Assembly (NCBI GenBank): GCA_030145305.1
Contig: JAQYVX010000009.1
Coordinates: 113,249 to 177,248 of the forward strand
Direction of reading: 5' to 3'
Source: Halarcobacter sp.
Lineage (GTDB): Bacteria; Campylobacterota; Campylobacteria; Campylobacterales; Arcobacteraceae
Length of the DNA: 64,000 nucleotides
Positions 37,780 to 45,858 of the stretch are shown one piece after another. Below the pieces are notes generated by a model. It worked only from the letters and a program-made list of their open reading frames with translations. It had not been told where the DNA came from and did not search any database. Both the position numbers and the translations under genes were made by a program. Within the stretch, counting starts at the first letter, position 1, and each line of letters begins with the position of its first letter.

Positions 37780-38544
37780 TCAATTTACATAAAATTTAAT
37801 TTTTTCAATAATACTATGCCAAAGAATGCCTATATATTCATGCATAGCGAGCTCTGTTTTTCTAATCTCTTTTGCACTAAATTTACTTAAAATCTTAGCA
37901 TCTTTTTTTGATAAGAAATCTGTTGGCGCTGCTATTGGATTTAAGTTTTCACTTTTAAAGATTTTCATTGACCTTGGCATATGAGAAGCTGATGTTACTA
38001 AAATAAAAGCTTCATTTCCAAGTGTTCTTTTTATTGTTTGGGCTTCTTCTTTTGTATCTTTTGCATTTTCTTGAATTAAAATATTTTCTTTTGGAATGCC
38101 TAAAGAAATAGCTACTTTTCTTGCAATAATTGCATGGGGTGTTATATCAGTGCCTTCATAACCTGAAAATATAATTTTTGCATTTTTTAGTTGTCTATAT
38201 ATTCTAATACCTTCACTTATTCTCATTAAAGCACTGTTTGAAAGTTGAGATATTTCGGATATTTTTTCATTAGTTACATGTCCACTACCTAAAACTAAAA
38301 CATAATTTATACTAGAATCAACTTTATTGTAAGCATTATATTGATTTTCTAAAGGTTTAATTAAGGCATTAGAAAAAGGAGCATAAGCAATAATTGCTAT
38401 CCATAGAAAAGAAAAGGATAAAAAAAATTTTGCTCTTTTATAGTTTTTGCTATATAAAAAAATCAAACCTATGAAAAAGAGCATAAGTCCAATTGAAACA
38501 GGCATTAAAAACGCAGAGATAATTTTTTTTAGAGTAAATAACAT
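37780..38544 (-). CDS. YdcF/ElyC-type (DUF218) membrane protein
   Basis: This 254-residue protein has two N-terminal membrane helices (~7-27, ~36-56) followed by a DUF218 domain: VLVLGSGHVTNE, SEGIRIYRQLKNAKIIFSGYE, AFILVTSASHMPRSM. The SASHMPR motif and two-helix anchor match ElyC, which affects envelope biogenesis (lipid carrier use) in E. coli. The catalytic function of the family is not established. It is the last gene of the group that includes the AmmeMemoRadiSam trio. Confidence 0.85.
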   Translation of the reverse strand: MLFTLKKIISAFLMPVSIGLMLFFIGLIFLYSKNYKRAKFFLSFSFLWIAIIAYAPFSNALIKPLENQYNAYNKVDSSINYVLVLGSGHVTNEKISEISQLSNSALMRISEGIRIYRQLKNAKIIFSGYEGTDITPHAIIARKVAISLGIPKENILIQENAKDTKEEAQTIKRTLGNEAFILVTSASHMPRSMKIFKSENLNPIAAPTDFLSKKDAKILSKFSAKEIRKTELAMHEYIGILWHSIIEKIKFYVN

Positions 38545-38562
38545 ATTCTATTTTTTCCTTTT

Positions 38563-39366
38563 TTACATACCAATTAAAATAGAAGTATAGCCAACAACAT
38601 TTGAATCATCTTTGCTTCTATCATAGCTTGTACAATAGTGTAACATTTTAGTTGTTAAATTATTTCTTAAGCATGAACTTATCATTGCTTTTACACCAGT
38701 CATTCCACAAGCTTCACATCCTTTATCAAAAAGTTCTAAATCTTTTTTTATAATTGCATTTAAACAAATATTATCAAGTTTTTTAGCTTCATCTAAAGTA
38801 TAAAAATGACTTAAATCTGTACTTATTACAATAAAATTATCTTTATCTTCTAACAATTCATTTATAAGATTTGATAACAATTTATAATCAAGTTTCCCAT
38901 AAACTATTTCAATTATTTCTAAATCATTAAAATATTTTTTTACAAAAGGAGCTTGTGTTTCTGTTGAATGTTCATAATGAAGTTCTTCATCAAAAACTAG
39001 AAAATCGTATTTTTTTTTTAATCTTTTTGAATATTCTAGATCAATTTTTATGTTTCCCAAAGGTGTTTCATACTCCTCATAAAGTGCGATTGAAGCGCCT
39101 TGTAAATATACTTTATGAGAAGGACCTATTACAATTACTCTTTTAAAATTATGCTTTCTAGAAGAGAGATTAAAAGCTAAATTTGCTGTGAATCCACTAT
39201 AAACATATCCTGCATGGGGAGAGATTATTGCTCTTGGAGTTATTTTTTTTAAAGAAGAATCTTCATCTATTGAAAAGCTTTGGTTAAAATGTTCTATATA
39301 TTTATTTATCTCTTTTTCATCATTTGGATAAAAACTTCCCGAAACAACTGCTTTTCTAATCTGCAT
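38563..39366 (-). CDS. amrB: AmmeMemoRadiSam system protein B (MEMO1 family)
   Basis: This 267-residue MEMO-family protein contains the conserved histidine-rich elements of the metal-binding active site fold (ISPHAGYVYSGFTANLAF, VIGPSHKVYLQGASIA, STDLSHFYTLDEAKK). The family resembles extradiol dioxygenases, and human MEMO1 binds copper/iron. It lies directly after the radical SAM and before ElyC, and with the two upstream genes forms the widespread AMMECR1-MEMO-radical SAM cluster. Confidence 0.93.
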   Translation of the reverse strand: MQIRKAVVSGSFYPNDEKEINKYIEHFNQSFSIDEDSSLKKITPRAIISPHAGYVYSGFTANLAFNLSSRKHNFKRVIVIGPSHKVYLQGASIALYEEYETPLGNIKIDLEYSKRLKKKYDFLVFDEELHYEHSTETQAPFVKKYFNDLEIIEIVYGKLDYKLLSNLINELLEDKDNFIVISTDLSHFYTLDEAKKLDNICLNAIIKKDLELFDKGCEACGMTGVKAMISSCLRNNLTTKMLHYCTSYDRSKDDSNVVGYTSILIGM

Positions 39367-39393
39367 AAATAACTCCTCAAAATAAATGTTTTA

Positions 39394-40389
39394 CTAATTT
39401 TTCCAGAAAATTCCATTGATTTTTTCTCCACAACTTGTACAAAACCCATCTTTTAATTCATAAGATTTTACATTAAAATATTCTCTTGAAATTAAATTCT
39501 TGGAACAAGCTGGACAAATTGTATTATTTTCATATCCTATATTTCCAATATAGACATAATTTAAACCCTCTTCTTTTGCAATATCATAAGCTTGTTTTAG
39601 ACTTTCAAAAGAAGTTCTAGGAAGATTATTTTCTTTAAAATCTGGATGAAAAGCTGAAATATGCCAAGGAACATTTACTCCAAGATTTTCTTTTATCCAT
39701 TTTACTATTTTAACTATTTCTTCTTTTGAATCATTTTTAGTAGGAACTAACAAAGTAGTTATTTCAAGCCAAATTCCATTTTTCTGAATATGAATTAAAT
39801 TATCTAAAACCTGTTGTAAGTTTCCTCCTAAGGATTTTTTATAATATTTTTCATTAAAAGATTTTAAATCAACATTTATTGCATCAATAATACCTATCAT
39901 ATCATCAATTACTTCCCTACTTTCAAAGCCATTACTTACAAATACAGATTTGATTCCATATTTTTTTGCTTCAAGGGCTATATCTTTTGCATAAGGATAA
40001 AAGATTGTTGGTTCATTGTAAGTATATGAAATTGAAGCACATTTTTTTTCTAAAGCAATTTGAACTACTTTAGAAGCACTTGTATAAGTAGATTTATCAA
40101 TTTTCTTTTCTTGGGATATTCCATGATTTTGACAAAAAGTACAATGAAAGTTACAACCAACTGTTCCTAGTGAAAGAGATTTTGATGTTGGTAAAAAATG
40201 ATAAAGTGGTTTTTTCTCAATTGGATCTATATTAAAAGCACTAATGTGTCCATAAACTAAACACTCAACTTTATCATTTAGATGTTTATTTACTCCACAA
40301 ACTCCAATTTGACCATCTTTTAAATCACAATAATAAGAACATAAAAGACAAGTTAATTTACCCTGTTTTGATTCCTTATAAAATTGCAT
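39394..40389 (-). CDS. amrS: AmmeMemoRadiSam system radical SAM enzyme
   Basis: This 331-residue radical SAM protein has the iron-sulfur motif CNFHCTFCQN (CxxxCxxC) near residue 80. An N-terminal Cys set (CLLCSYYC, GVCGV) and a C-terminal rubredoxin-like pair (CPAC, CTSCG) suggest additional metal centres. It is the PflA-like member of the AmmeMemoRadiSam system; I know of no firmly established reaction. The gene starts 4 bases after the AMMECR1-like gene. Confidence 0.93.
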   Translation of the reverse strand: MQFYKESKQGKLTCLLCSYYCDLKDGQIGVCGVNKHLNDKVECLVYGHISAFNIDPIEKKPLYHFLPTSKSLSLGTVGCNFHCTFCQNHGISQEKKIDKSTYTSASKVVQIALEKKCASISYTYNEPTIFYPYAKDIALEAKKYGIKSVFVSNGFESREVIDDMIGIIDAINVDLKSFNEKYYKKSLGGNLQQVLDNLIHIQKNGIWLEITTLLVPTKNDSKEEIVKIVKWIKENLGVNVPWHISAFHPDFKENNLPRTSFESLKQAYDIAKEEGLNYVYIGNIGYENNTICPACSKNLISREYFNVKSYELKDGFCTSCGEKINGIFWKN

Positions 40390-40393
40390 TTTT

Positions 40394-40942
40394 TTACTTT
40401 ATTTTTCTTGCTTCATAGGTATGTATTTTAGGAAGTCCTGGTAATTTATTTGGTTCTAATCCTGCTTTTTTACATAAATGAACCATAAATTCATTGAAAG
40501 TTGGAAGTTGTTCCCAAACTTGAGGTAAAAAAGTTGCTTTTTTTCCATTTAGTTCTAAAATAACTCCATGAACATTTGGAACTATTTTCTTTTCTAAATC
40601 ATTAAAATCAGAATATTCAAGAGCGCTTGGAACACTTAAAATAGATATTTCTATTTTAATTTTTTCAAACTCTTTTTTTGTCAATCTATCAAATCTTAAA
40701 TCTGCAAATGCTGCTGATTTTGCATTATGTAAAATATCTTCAAGTAGTGTTCTATGTGCAAGTAAAGAACCAATACATCCTCTTAATTTGCCATTTAAAG
40801 TAAGAGTTATAAAACAAGCTCTTACTTCATTTAGAATAGGATTTTCATTAAGTAATTTCTTTTTATCAAAAGCAATACTAGAATCAAATTCTGATTCGAT
40901 TGATTTTGAGGCAAGCTCTAAAAGTAATTTATTCTCTTCCAT
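40394..40942 (-). CDS. amrA: AmmeMemoRadiSam system protein A (AMMECR1 family)
   Basis: This 182-residue AMMECR1-domain protein has the family hallmark LRGCIGSLLAHRTLLEDI, including the invariant LRGCIG, and FADLRFDRLTKKEFEKIKIEIS. The family is conserved from archaea to humans; no biochemical role is firmly established. Order on the minus strand is A, radical SAM, B, with gaps of 4 and 27 bases, indicating one operon, probably also containing the upstream hemH. Confidence 0.94.
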   Translation of the reverse strand: MEENKLLLELASKSIESEFDSSIAFDKKKLLNENPILNEVRACFITLTLNGKLRGCIGSLLAHRTLLEDILHNAKSAAFADLRFDRLTKKEFEKIKIEISILSVPSALEYSDFNDLEKKIVPNVHGVILELNGKKATFLPQVWEQLPTFNEFMVHLCKKAGLEPNKLPGLPKIHTYEARKIK

Positions 40943-40990
40943 GAAATATCCTTTTAAATTAAATCTAAATTTTAAATCAAAATATTTGAC

Positions 40991-41920
40991 TTAAGATAGT
41001 TTTGTAATATCTTTAATAGCTTCAATGAATTTATCATTAAAATTTACACATTTACACACTTTATAATCTTTTATTCCAATTTTGTCTGCTTCTTCTTTAT
41101 ATTCAATACTAAGTTCAAAATCTGTTTCTGAATTATCAACAATAAAAGCAATAGGATAGATTAAAACTTTTTCATCTTTAAAATCTTTTAAACTTTCATC
41201 AAGAGCTGGTTCTAACCATTTCATCGGACCTACTTTTGATTGATATGCCAAAGAGATTGATTTAAAGTTTATATTTTTTTCTTTTAATTTATTTGATAAA
41301 ATTTCAACATGCTCTTGTACATGCTTTTGATATGGATCACCCTTATCAACTATTTTTTGAGGTAAGCCATGTGCTGAAAATATCAAATTATATTCACTAT
41401 AATCTTCTACAGTATTTATAATAGTATCTAAGATAGCTTCATTAAAAAAATCATTTTTATAAAAAGGGTCAATTACTTCTATATTGAATTTGTTATTTGA
41501 ATATTCAATAAATTCTTCAACAGATGACTTTGTAGTTGTTGTTGAATACTGAGGATATAAAGGTAATAAAATTACATCTTTAATTCCCTTTTCTTCCAAT
41601 TGTTTAATACATTCATCCGCTCTTGGAGGAGCGTATCTCATTGCTTGAGAAACATAAATATCTTCCAAACTATCATTTAACTTTTCTACTAACTTTTGTG
41701 TTAAAGGATTAATAGGAGATTCATTTCCAATCTCTTCATAGTTTTTCCAAGCCGAATTAAGCCTTGATGTTACTATAAATTTTGCAATAATTGATCTTAA
41801 AAAATTACTTTTTAATGTAATAATATTTTCATCATTAAACATATTTGTTAAAAACATTTTTAATTCATCTTTACTTCTAGCTCCACCCATATTAAGTAAA
41901 ACTAATGCTTTCTTACTCAT
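40991..41920 (-). CDS. hemH: Ferrochelatase
   Basis: This 309-residue HemH inserts ferrous iron into protoporphyrin IX, the final step of protoheme synthesis. Signatures: ALVLLNMGGARSKDELKMFL at the N-terminus, AMRYAPPRADECIKQL, LPLYPQYSTTT, and the catalytic His in LIFSAHGLPQKIVDKGDPY. The start overlaps the upstream ABC ATPase gene by 8 bases. Heme demand fits the c-type and cbb3 cytochrome genes nearby. Confidence 0.96.
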   Translation of the reverse strand: MSKKALVLLNMGGARSKDELKMFLTNMFNDENIITLKSNFLRSIIAKFIVTSRLNSAWKNYEEIGNESPINPLTQKLVEKLNDSLEDIYVSQAMRYAPPRADECIKQLEEKGIKDVILLPLYPQYSTTTTKSSVEEFIEYSNNKFNIEVIDPFYKNDFFNEAILDTIINTVEDYSEYNLIFSAHGLPQKIVDKGDPYQKHVQEHVEILSNKLKEKNINFKSISLAYQSKVGPMKWLEPALDESLKDFKDEKVLIYPIAFIVDNSETDFELSIEYKEEADKIGIKDYKVCKCVNFNDKFIEAIKDITKLS

Positions 41921-42560
41921 TTATATACTCCAAGTTTTCATTTAAATTTATAATTTTATCACTACACCACTTAGCTAATGTAAGGTCATGTGTTATTAAT
42001 AATATAGCACAATTATTTAAATATTTAACTAATAACTTCATTACTTCATAAGCTATTACATTATCCAAAGCTGAAGTTGGTTCATCAACTAATAAAAGTT
42101 TAGGCTTCATTAACAAGGCTCTTAATATAGAACATCTTTGAAGTTGACCACCACTTAATTCATGAGGCTTTTTATCTAAAAAATTCTTTTCTAAAGATAA
42201 TTCTTCACAATAAATATTTAACTCATTTTCAAAATCAATTTTATTTAAATTTACCACATCTTTTATTTGTTCAATTATTTTAAAACTTGGATGAAAAGAG
42301 CTATATGGATCTTGATAAATTGAACTTATACTTTTTGTATTTATTTCGCCTTTTAAAGGTTTTAAATTACCGCTTATTAGTTCAAAAAGAGTACTTTTTC
42401 CACTTCCACTACTTCCAACAATAGAAATAAGTTCACCCACAAAAATTTTTAAATCAAAATTTTTATAAATTAATTTATTTTTGTCATATCCAAAATGAAG
42501 ATTAGTAATTTCTAAAATTGCTTCATTATGTGAATTATTAAGTAAATTATTTTTAGTCAT
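41913..42560 (-). CDS. ABC transporter ATP-binding protein, DppF/OppF-like, no adjacent permease
   Basis: This 215-residue ABC ATPase has Walker A VGSSGSGKST, signature LSGGQLQRCSILRALL, Walker B LLLVDEPTSALD and the H-loop LITHD. The sequence is closest in style to peptide/nickel transporter ATPases but lacks their C-terminal oligopeptide extension. No permease or binding protein is adjacent. Its stop overlaps the start of hemH, so it is translationally coupled to heme synthesis. Substrate unknown. Confidence 0.82.
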   Translation of the reverse strand: MTKNNLLNNSHNEAILEITNLHFGYDKNKLIYKNFDLKIFVGELISIVGSSGSGKSTLFELISGNLKPLKGEINTKSISSIYQDPYSSFHPSFKIIEQIKDVVNLNKIDFENELNIYCEELSLEKNFLDKKPHELSGGQLQRCSILRALLMKPKLLLVDEPTSALDNVIAYEVMKLLVKYLNNCAILLITHDLTLAKWCSDKIINLNENLEYINE

Positions 42561-42693
42561 TATTTTTCCTAAATTTTATAAAATTTACTATATTAAAAGA
42601 TGTCTAAATATCTTATTACAAAAAAATATAATCTTTACACTTCCCATTCTAATGAGTTTTAATGAGGATTTATAAGTTTAATAAAAGAATAAA

Positions 42694-42702
42694 TTGCTAA
42701 AA
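42694..42702 (+). promoter_or_regulatory. Extended -10 promoter (TGCTAAAAT) for the cytochrome c gene
   Basis: TGCTAAAAT inside TTGCTAAAATTT. The same 12-base string precedes mqo. A start near 42709 would leave a short leader with AAGGAG (42719-42724) before the ATG at 42729. Confidence 0.55.
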
Positions 42703-42728
42703 TTTACTTTTAAATTTAAGGAGAATTA

Positions 42729-43007
42729 ATGAAAAAGATTGTTATAGGAACAATTATTGCTGCTGCATCTTTAATGGCTGCAAGTTTTGCACCATGTGCT
42801 GGTTGTCATGGAGCGGCTGCTGAAAAGCCTGCTTTAGGTAAATCTGCTGTAATCAAAGGTTGGCCAGTTGAAAAAACTGTTGCTGCTTTAAAAGGTTATA
42901 AAGATGGCTCTTATGGTGGAGCTATGAAAGGTGTTATGAAAGGTCAAGTTGCAAGACTTTCTGACGCGGACATTGAAGATTTAGCAAAACAAATTGCTGC
43001 ATTCTAA
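42729..43007 (+). CDS. Small periplasmic cytochrome c (c-553 type)
   Basis: This 92-residue monoheme class I cytochrome c has a signal peptide (MKKIVIGTIIAAASLMAASFA), the heme motif CAGCH, and axial Met candidates in GAMKGVMKGQVARLSD before the C-terminal helix DADIEDLAKQIAAF. Such small cytochromes carry electrons from the bc1 complex to cbb3 oxidase in Campylobacterota. It is a monocistronic unit with its own promoter and terminator, facing ccoS. Confidence 0.93.
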   Translation: MKKIVIGTIIAAASLMAASFAPCAGCHGAAAEKPALGKSAVIKGWPVEKTVAALKGYKDGSYGGAMKGVMKGQVARLSDADIEDLAKQIAAF

Positions 43008-43025
43008 TTAGCAAATTATTCATTT

Positions 43026-43060
43026 AAAAGTGGATTACGAAAGTGATTCACTTTTTTTTT
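43026..43060 (+). terminator. Rho-independent terminator of the cytochrome c gene
   Basis: AAAAGTG (43026-43032) pairs with CACTTTT (43049-43055), with an alternative inner hairpin AAAGTGATTCACTTT, followed by nine or more Ts. It overlaps the 3' end of the convergent ccoS gene. Confidence 0.7.
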
Positions 43061-43271
43061 GCTCTTTTTTTACAACTTTAATCTCTTTTTTCTTCTCTTC
43101 TTTTTTTATAGCATCATTTAAATCCTCTTCACTATCAAAAAGAAGTCCACCCATCATTTTTTCACTATCATCAAATTGTCCATTCTTTGCCCCCCAAATA
43201 AAAAATCCAAGAATTACAAAAGATATAATAAGGCCAACAAATAGCATCATAGATAGAGTGTCATTAATCAT
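43035..43271 (-). CDS. ccoS: cbb3-type cytochrome oxidase assembly protein CcoS
   Basis: This 78-residue protein has one membrane helix (MLFVGLIISFVILGFFIWGAK) followed by the CcoS signature AKNGQFDDSEKMMGGLLFDSEED and a Lys/Glu-rich tail. CcoS is needed for cofactor insertion into cbb3 oxidase. It lies 29 bases downstream of the copper ATPase gene, the standard ccoI-ccoS order. Confidence 0.92.
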   Translation of the reverse strand: MINDTLSMMLFVGLIISFVILGFFIWGAKNGQFDDSEKMMGGLLFDSEEDLNDAIKKEEKKKEIKVVKKEQKKSESLS

Positions 43272-43300
43272 TTTTTTTCCTATATTTTAATTTTATAAAG

Positions 43301-45745
43301 TTAATCATTTTTTAATTTAATTCGCAATGAATTTGCAACCACAAGTAAAGAACTAAGACTCATAGAAGCTGCTGCAACAAGTGGAATTACTAATCCTGCC
43401 ATTGCTAAAGGAATTGTAACCATATTATAAACTAAAGATATTAGCAGGTTTTGTTTTATAAACTTATATGTTCTTCTTGATAATTTAAAGGCATATTGTA
43501 AACTACTTAGAGAGTTGTTTAATAGAACAATATCTGAAACTGATATTGTAATATCAGCGGAATTACCCATAGCAACAGAAACATCAGCATTTGCTAAAGC
43601 TACAGAATCATTTATACCATCCCCTGCCATAACAACGATTTTGCCCTCTTCTTTTAATTTTTTAATATAATTTGCTTTTCCAATTGGGTCAATATTTGAT
43701 ACAAACTTATTAATTCCTACTTCATCTGCTATTTTTTTTGCAACTGCTTCATTATCACCTGTAAGCATAATTACTTCTAGACCATTTTTAAATGCATCTT
43801 TTATTAACTCAGGTGCATCTTCTTTTATTTCATCCGCTAATTCAAAACTTGCAATTATTTTTTTATTTATAGCAAAAATATATATTGAGTTTGCACTATT
43901 AAATTCATAATTTATATTATTTTGTTTAAGAAGCTCCATATTTCCACCAATTAAATCAAAAGAGTTTCCATCAATATTCTTATACTTAGCAATCATACCT
44001 TTTGCTTGAATATTTTTAACATCAATAATATTTTTTATTTCTAGATTTTTATATTCTTCTTTCAAATATTTTTTTACTGATTTTGAAATTGGATGAGATG
44101 AAGCTTCAAGTAAAGAATAAAGAAGATTTAATTTATGAATATTATCATCCAAAATATTGCTTTTTTTAACTTTTAATTCACCTTTTGTAATAGTTCCTGT
44201 TTTGTCCATTACCAAAGTGTCTGCTTTTGCTAAAATCTCAATAAACTTGGCTTCTTTAAATAATAAGCCTTTTTTTGCCAACTGAGAGATACCTATTAAA
44301 CTAGCAATTGGAGTTGCTAGGGCTAAAGCACAAGGACAAGCAATTACGATTACAGATATTGAAACAATAAATGATTTTTCAAAATGATTAACACCTTCAT
44401 AATCAAAACCTAAATCTATTCCAAAAAAATACCAAACTATAAAAGTTAATAAAGAAAGACCTAAAATAGTTAAAGTAAAGCCTTTTGATATTTCATTTGC
44501 TCTATATTCAATTTCAGGTTTAGAACTAAGTGAATCTTCTAAAAGTGTTACTATAGAATTTAAGGTAGAATCTTTATAAGTTTTTGTTACTTTATATCTA
44601 ATTAGTGCATCATTGTTTATTGTTCCACTAAATAAAGTATCGCCAATTTTTTTAAAAATTGGTATAGATTCACCTGTTAGGCTTGATTCATTAAAAGAAC
44701 CTTCTCCACTTAAGATTATTCCATCAATACAAACTTTTTCACCACTTCTAATTTCTACGATATTCCCTATTTTTATATTATTTAAAGCAATTGTTTTTTT
44801 AATACCATCTTCAATAATAGTAGCTTCAAGGGGAATTGAACTTTTTATTTTATCTAAAGTATCAATAGCAGATTTTTTTCCAATTACTTCAAGATATTTT
44901 CCTACTAAAACAAAGGTTATAATCATAGTAACAGAATCAAAATAACTCTCACCTTTACCACCAAACATGACATATAAAGAGTAAATATAGGTTAATGTTG
45001 CTCCTGAACTAACTAAAAAATCCATATTTAAGATACGGTTTTTTAGTCCAAAATAAGCACCTTTAAAAAAAATCCAACCAGAATAAAATAAAACTGGCGT
45101 TGTAAAAATAAATTCTGCCACATGAATATAGTGTTTTATCTCATCTTCAATTCCAGTAAAAAATCCTGTATACTTTGCAACACCTAACATCATAACATTT
45201 ACACTAGCAAATACAGCTACCATCATTCTTATAAAATAATCTCTTTTTGATTGGGCTGCTTGTTCATCCGCAACTGAGGCATCATATGCATAGGCGTTGT
45301 AACCAATGCTTCTAATTTTAAGGATTATTTGGGATAATTTAATTTTATCTTCGTCCCAAATAATTTTTGCTTTATTATTTGTAAAGTTAATATCTGCACT
45401 TATAATTCCATCTGTACTATATAAAACTTTTTCATTTAACCATACACATGCAGCACAATGTATTCCCTCAATAATCAGATCTATTTGTTTAAAACCATTC
45501 TTATTTATACTTGTAAATGTATTTTCAAAACTTTTCGTATCAAATCTATTCGTGTCATCTTGGACTTCCAAGGGGGGAGAGATTGTTTTATTTCCTAATT
45601 TGTCATAAAAAGAGTCTAGACCATCATCTTGTAAAAGATGATAAACACCTTGGCAACCTTTACAACAAAAGTTTAATTTATTTTCATTAATCATTACACT
45701 CTCATCAAAAACCAAATGACAATGATCACACTTGACATTACTCAC
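43301..45745 (-). CDS. ccoI: Copper-translocating P-type ATPase, CcoI/FixI type
   Basis: This 814-residue P1B-type ATPase delivers copper for cbb3 oxidase assembly. An N-terminal Cys-rich domain (CDHCHLVF, FCCKGCQGVYHLL) is followed by an HMA domain (GIHCAACVWLNE), then eight helices with the ion motif CPCALALATP, phosphorylation site DKTGTITKG, ATP-binding HP motif (SSHPISKS) and MAGDGINDSVAL. Followed by ccoS. A six-base G tract (45562-45567 on plus) lies in the coding part but is too short to be a likely phase-variation site. Confidence 0.94.
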   Translation of the reverse strand: MSNVKCDHCHLVFDESVMINENKLNFCCKGCQGVYHLLQDDGLDSFYDKLGNKTISPPLEVQDDTNRFDTKSFENTFTSINKNGFKQIDLIIEGIHCAACVWLNEKVLYSTDGIISADINFTNNKAKIIWDEDKIKLSQIILKIRSIGYNAYAYDASVADEQAAQSKRDYFIRMMVAVFASVNVMMLGVAKYTGFFTGIEDEIKHYIHVAEFIFTTPVLFYSGWIFFKGAYFGLKNRILNMDFLVSSGATLTYIYSLYVMFGGKGESYFDSVTMIITFVLVGKYLEVIGKKSAIDTLDKIKSSIPLEATIIEDGIKKTIALNNIKIGNIVEIRSGEKVCIDGIILSGEGSFNESSLTGESIPIFKKIGDTLFSGTINNDALIRYKVTKTYKDSTLNSIVTLLEDSLSSKPEIEYRANEISKGFTLTILGLSLLTFIVWYFFGIDLGFDYEGVNHFEKSFIVSISVIVIACPCALALATPIASLIGISQLAKKGLLFKEAKFIEILAKADTLVMDKTGTITKGELKVKKSNILDDNIHKLNLLYSLLEASSHPISKSVKKYLKEEYKNLEIKNIIDVKNIQAKGMIAKYKNIDGNSFDLIGGNMELLKQNNINYEFNSANSIYIFAINKKIIASFELADEIKEDAPELIKDAFKNGLEVIMLTGDNEAVAKKIADEVGINKFVSNIDPIGKANYIKKLKEEGKIVVMAGDGINDSVALANADVSVAMGNSADITISVSDIVLLNNSLSSLQYAFKLSRRTYKFIKQNLLISLVYNMVTIPLAMAGLVIPLVAAASMSLSSLLVVANSLRIKLKND

Positions 45746-45819
45746 TAATAATCCTAAAATAATATATTAATAATTAAAAAGTAAATGTCTAAAATAGTAA
45801 ACATTTATTTAATAAATAG

Positions 45820-45825
45820 TATAAT
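45820..45825 (+). promoter_or_regulatory. -10 box (TATAAT) for the EAL response regulator gene
   Basis: TATAAT ~34 bases before the ATG; GGAG at 45845-45848 is the probable ribosome binding site. Confidence 0.45.
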
Positions 45826-45858
45826 AATTATACCCTAAAAAGTTTGGAGTAAGTCTTA

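Noticed and set aside
45562..45567. Six-base G tract in the copper ATPase gene (and a six-base C tract near 43191 in ccoS) as phase-variation sites
   Set aside because: Both genes are intact and tracts of six are shorter than the eight or more typical of variable tracts in this group.
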